A DNA stretch of 64,000 bases from Malurus cyaneus samueli (lineage: Eukaryota; Chordata; Aves; Passeriformes; Maluridae). The DNA is taken from assembly GCA_009741485.1 (NCBI GenBank), contig CM019214.1:52345310-52409309 (forward strand). The letters are read 5' to 3'. This document shows, piece by piece, positions 49,426 through 64,000 of the stretch. Both the position numbers and the translations under genes were made by a program. How positions within the stretch are numbered: the stretch's first letter is position 1; every line of letters begins with the position of its first letter. The notes below the pieces were generated by a model, which did not search any database, had not been told where the DNA came from, and was given only the letters and a program-made list of their open reading frames with translations.

Positions 49426-52400
49426 AAATCAACATTTGGGCAGCAAAGGACTCTTTTTTTGTTGTTTCTCAGTAAGGGATTTGCAACACTTAAGTTACCT
49501 AAATTACTGCAGCTTATATAAAATGGCTTATATAAAACAGGAATAAGGTTTCAAGAATAAACTTATCTAATCACTCACTTCCTTCCTTCCATGAGATGCT
49601 TTACATAGTAAAATATCACTGAACTGCACATGTAGAGACATAACCTCTTGGGACTCTTTAGGTCAAAGACAATCCCTTGAATTCCCCTTGCAACAACCCA
49701 GCAGCCTAGTCACATCCGAGCGCAGAGATGCCTGTTCCACAGACATTAATTCAGATTAGGCGTAACTGCTTACCTTGCCAGGTAAGAGCTGAAAGTGCCA
49801 GTGATGGAGACAGAAGATGCAGTGAGGACCTGCTCTCCAGTGAGTGAGGAACAGAATAGCATGGTGGGAATCTGCAGGTGGATGGTCAAGAACTGAACCA
49901 GCCACAAACGCGTAAGAGCCACACAGTATATGTAATCACTGAGAGAGGTTACAAGAAAAGTGTGAATCTGGGGAGTGCAAGAGGTAGAAATATGCATGAG
50001 GGGGAAAAGACAGCTGGGCAGATGGGCTGGGCAAATGGGAAAATGAAATCAGGCTATCTAGAACATACCCTTTTCACCCCACCAGTGACAGTGAAAGTTA
50101 CCCAGGCTTAGTCACTTCCTTCTTTAACCAGAATTTCTGAATTAGTAGTCATGCCTGAGGACTAAACACCACAAACCTGCTTTCAAGAATGATTGTGTTA
50201 CTGCCTCGAGTCTTTTTAATTACGACACCTCACCTATCATTCGCGGTGGATATTTAAACAGTGTTTGTGGATAAAAATGCTCATTTTTAGTATGTGTATT
50301 AGTATGTAGGCATTGTAAGGGTGGGCCTGAAATCCTACTGGGCTTCATGCCTTAAAAACCCAAAGCAAAAAAAACAGCAGTTTACGTTTCCAACAACTTG
50401 AAATTTAGGTACAGCAGTAATCGCTAATCAAATTAAAAATTATGGGCTTAAAAGCAGATGATGACAACATTGGCAATTTAACTGTTGTCCTGCTTAGGGC
50501 CAAAGAAAAAGCCTTTTGAGAAGGATTAGAAGGTGAATTAAACAAAAAAAGGAGATGCCCAGTGATCCTCTCCTGTGAGGGACAACACAGAAGGAGCTAG
50601 CAGGGGCTTTGCTTGCAGCAGGCACAATGCAGGCTGGCATCATGGACTTTGATACAGGAATTCACTTCAACTCTCAGTGAGAAACTAAGAGTGGGATGGG
50701 ATAGTGTCCACGGCCTTGCAGAAGGGTACAACTAGATCACAGCAATTCTTTTAAACGGGAAAATCAGTACCAATACGCATGAAGTTGTCAAAGCAGGCAA
50801 GAGAGAAAAATTATTGGCTTTAGTTTGGACAGATACTGAAGCCACTACAAGGCCAAAGATTACTTCAGGAGAGGAAGTAATGAATGAATTCCATATGTAG
50901 GGATGAAAAAAAGAAATGTGTATCTTCAATGCAAGACTTAAGATTTAACAAGAATATTAGCTTGTGAAAAAGTCAGACATGACACACATTATGGGGCTCA
51001 AAGACTGGAAACAGAGGTTTATACCCAGTGACTAAAAAGGGAGGGGAAAAGACTTTTGAGAAAAAGGTTTCTATGACTCGCTCAGTAGCTCAAGAGGTGA
51101 CCCCAATATCAGTTTGGACTGAAAAAGTTAGGTCATTTTTGGGATGCAGCAACAAGAAGACAGGAGTAGGATCTGCATTCATGGATCAGAGAGAGAAGAA
51201 AGTTCTCAAATGCTCCCTCACATTTAGAAATTAGTTTTGCCTTGTGAAAAGTAAGTTTGAGTCCTTAAAGATAACTGTGTTTTCCATTGCCTTGGAGGAG
51301 ACTCTGCCTCATACAAAACTGAGCCTGGCAGAAGTTACTTTGTGCTGCATATTCCACCCAGTTTGCTCCCACTGGGACTGTTGTGAAGTATGTGACGCTG
51401 TGCAGTACTACCCTGGTTCACTGATGCAAATTTGAGGGGTAAGCCAGCTCCTCCAGGCAAATAGCAACAATACCACAGCCCATGGCTGAAACCAGTGTGA
51501 TTCTTTTTATTTCTTAGATCCAGCTGCTCACACCTTGGGTTTCCTCCTAGAGCTTGATGGCATTTAATGTGACAGGTATTTGACAAAAACCACTTAAAAC
51601 AGAAAAGCTGAAAGGTTACCAAATCCCGACATGATGTATTACAGGAGAACAGGATAATTAAAAAGGGAAAAACAACTGCATCTTCTCAAAGAGATCATAA
51701 CATCCAGAGAGCCTGGAAAACACAAGAGCTTTGGCGACCAAAAAGAAAAGTATTTTCAAAGTATATACTGCCCTCTTGTGTACAACCTGGTATTAACTCC
51801 AACAGCGGCAAACTATTTCAAAAGCTGAAAACAGTGCGGGGCTGCGCTGTCTCAGATCATGTAGGAACAGTGGTAAAATCCTGCCACTAGGGAACAGAGT
51901 GAAGAAACAGCTCAGACCAGGGTTGTCATCAGTGAGAAACTAATCACTGCCAAGGGCCTTCATCCATCTTTTATGAAGATCATGCTGGATGCCTAGCACC
52001 AGAAGCCATGAGAGTTGTAGAACTTTTCACAGACAAAAGGCAAAGCAACCCCAAGCTGCCTCTGAACCCCACCATAATCACAGATTGTCCACAAATGACT
52101 AACTGCTTTAAAAGTAATTTCCTCCAATTAAAGCAGCTAATGAACAATGTGAATTTGGCACACTCCTGCCTAAATACTTACCTGTGCAGAGATAATTTCT
52201 TTTTTTGAGTGCTCTTGATAACCTTCTTCAACACTTCTGCTCTTTTGGAAAAGAAAAAAAAATAACTATGTTAAAAAAAACTTCTGTGTGAAAAATTTAA
52301 CTGTTCATCTCTGCTAAACAATGCTATGCTATGCCCGGATCCTACTGCACTAGTATACATCACTTCTCAGTGTAACAGAAGTTTTACTCATCACTAAATC

Positions 52401-52790
52401 ATTCTGCTTTGATTTTTATTTTAGCTTGCCCTTTTCAAAAAATCAGGTCCTCAAGTAACTGCAGAGCAAAACTGACATTCATAGCCATTGTGAAAAGTAC
52501 ACAATCTCTGTTTCCCATTGAAAGTCACATTTGCGCTTGCACACTCTAAATATTAAAGTGAAAAAGTGTCTTAAGATCATAGTAAGATTGATATGAAAGT
52601 AATACACAGTTGCCTTCTACATATACCATGGCTTCCTAACGTAATTTTAAAATATTTTTTTCATATAGCACAGGTACTATTTGCAAAAATCCAGCACAAT
52701 CTTTACAAAAGCTAAGTAAAAAACTTCAGGAGCTAAGTGATGTGAGATGCTAAACTTTGGCAATGTTTACACTGCACACTGAAGAAGAGC
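49426..52790. other. Intergenic, downstream of SLAIN1
   Basis: No gene or repeat is recognised. The open frames, for instance those near 50.0 and 51.2-51.6 kb, have no recognisable domain. This is the flank beyond the likely SLAIN1 polyadenylation site. Confidence 0.5.
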
Positions 52791-52794
52791 ATTA

Positions 52795-53816
52795 TTGCTG
52801 AAATAGATTCTTTATTTCCTGAAACATTCCAAAACAGCAGTATACACAGTTGTAATCAAATATTAAGTCATATGCCATTATAAGAAAGCATTGATTAGTG
52901 CAATTGGATTTTGTAAAAGATCTATCAAAAAGATTTATTAGCATTAAAACTCATTTTCCATAAGCAACTGTTAATAAAACATTACAATTTTATTCTTTGT
53001 AATAAAGTACTGAAAATCAACAGTAGTTTAAGAGATCACTGTAATTTTGTAAGTGCAATGTGATTTATGCTGCCATTTTAAATACAAAACACTATGACAA
53101 TAAATTAACAATTCAACAAATGGTGATAGACCAACAAAACCATGCTGACCCAGCTGGATGGCAATTTCCAGTGAATGCTACCTTTTTTTTGTGCTTCTGC
53201 AACATAAATATACTGTTTTGTATTGCCAATGGTAAGATTTTGTAAGATATGTTCCTAGCACTAAAAAAGTACATTACCCCAAAAATATTATTTATGGCAC
53301 AGAAAAAGTTAAATTATCTCTCTGTAGTTCAAGGTTCAGGCAAGTTTAAATGAACTTAAGTATACAAAATAAAATGTACTGGAAACACTAGAAAAAAAAA
53401 TTCAAGCACATAGGTACCCCAAAATTCAAAATAAAACGCATGATGCCTTTACACTGAATAAATTATCTCAGAACTTCAGTATGGCAAAGCTGCCCAAAAG
53501 CAAAATCTCCTAGTTCCTTCCAATGAATTATTCTTGTATTTTGCACACACGTAATACTTTCTTCAGTTCCAAATGCCAACACTGCCATTGTTAGTCCGAT
53601 AACAATGCAGCTGTTCAGGTAACTATCAAGTGCAATATTTAGTATTTGATAAGATGTTCATTTTTTAAAAATGACATGGCATTGTAGATGGTTACAGATT
53701 AAGATCCTGAGGGACATAATACTGTATAACCCTCCTTTTCCAAATCATTGTTACCCAGCCAGCTGGGTAATAAAATCCACATTATGTTGTTTTCCACCGT
53801 TGAGGGGTATCCTTCA
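52795..53816 (-). other. SLAIN1 3' UTR (approximate extent)
   Basis: This follows the SLAIN1 stop codon without an intron signal and is A/T-rich with no open frame of interest. The minus strand carries three AATAAA hexamers, at 52989-52994, 52934-52939 and 52811-52816. I place the end after the last because a GU-rich stretch (minus-strand GTGTGCAGTGT, about 52768-52778) follows at a typical distance. The true end could be at any of the three or further on. Confidence 0.55.
52811..52816 (-). terminator. Candidate SLAIN1 polyadenylation signal
   Basis: Plus-strand tttatt equals AATAAA on the SLAIN1 strand. It lies about 1.0 kb past the stop codon and about 33 bases before a GU-rich minus-strand stretch. 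Earlier AATAAA hexamers at 52934 and 52989 may give shorter transcripts. Confidence 0.45.
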
Positions 53817-53892
53817 TCAATAGCAGCCATCTCTCCAGTTCCCATCCCGTATCGTGCTGAGTGATGACAGTGGCTTTGGAGGCTGAAGAAAA
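53817..53892 (-). CDS. SLAIN1, last coding exon
   Basis: This encodes the last 24 residues of the microtubule plus-end protein SLAIN1 and the stop. The exon starts after a good acceptor (minus strand ...TTTGGTTAATACAG|T, with a T-rich stretch upstream). Its first T completes a Ser codon begun by AG at the end of the previous exon. The peptide then reads FLQPPKPLSSLST, followed by IRDGNWRDGCY and TGA at 53819-53817. The NWRDGCY end separates SLAIN1 from its paralogue SLAIN2, whose end differs. The SLAIN family acts in the cytosol on growing microtubule ends, linking EB proteins to ch-TOG. Read in any other frame the segment gives only a meaningless peptide. Confidence 0.94.

Positions 53893-64000
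<10,108 letters not shown>

Noticed and set aside
1..52790. EDNRB coding exons
   Set aside because: I looked for receptor transmembrane and tail blocks on the plus strand and found none; the gene, if adjacent, starts outside the window.

Overview
The window looks like bird nuclear DNA. It is AT-rich and gene-poor, with vertebrate-type introns. It is littered with CR1 LINE pieces of the avian type, truncated at their 5' ends and sharing the familiar 3' tail, plus much older CR1 copies of the kind shared with turtles and crocodilians. There is no operon structure, no rRNA or tRNA gene and no CRISPR array. The species cannot be named from the sequence.

Only one protein-coding gene can be supported: the 3' end of SLAIN1 on the minus strand. 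Three coding exons (60054-60218, 57841-58132, 53817-53892) join in frame across GT-AG introns and give the C-terminal 177 residues, ending in the SLAIN1-type tail NWRDGCY. A 3' UTR of about 1 kb follows, with a plausible AATAAA at 52811-52816. The 5' exons and the promoter lie beyond 64000. SLAIN proteins are microtubule plus-end factors that bind EB proteins and ch-TOG; the exons here carry four [S/T]xIP motifs, the usual EB-binding signature.

The other 52 kb (1 to about 52800) is intergenic. In mammals the next gene past the SLAIN1 3' end is EDNRB, in convergent orientation, so this is probably the SLAIN1-EDNRB interval; no EDNRB exon was found. It holds: CR1 pieces at about 3.8-4.3 kb; a 1.9-kb ancient CR1 on the minus strand (7.0-9.0 kb); an avian CR1 reverse-transcriptase piece (10.2-11.1 kb); CR1 at 15.9 kb; an ancient CR1 3' end (20.7-21.3 kb); a CR1 followed by another avian repeat (24.0-25.3 kb); a Ty3/gypsy-like integrase fossil (29.3-29.7 kb); and CR1 at 28.3, 38.8 and 48.8-49.4 kb. 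Between these are low-complexity tracts, several clean inverted repeats, a small CpG-rich patch (19.86-20.10 kb) and TAAT-rich stretches that may be regulatory.

No new biological system was found. The items most worth checking are the 35-bp palindrome with paired forkhead-type sites (15541), the isolated CpG-rich patch (19860), the integrase fossil (29340) and the hairpin with a T tract (30125).
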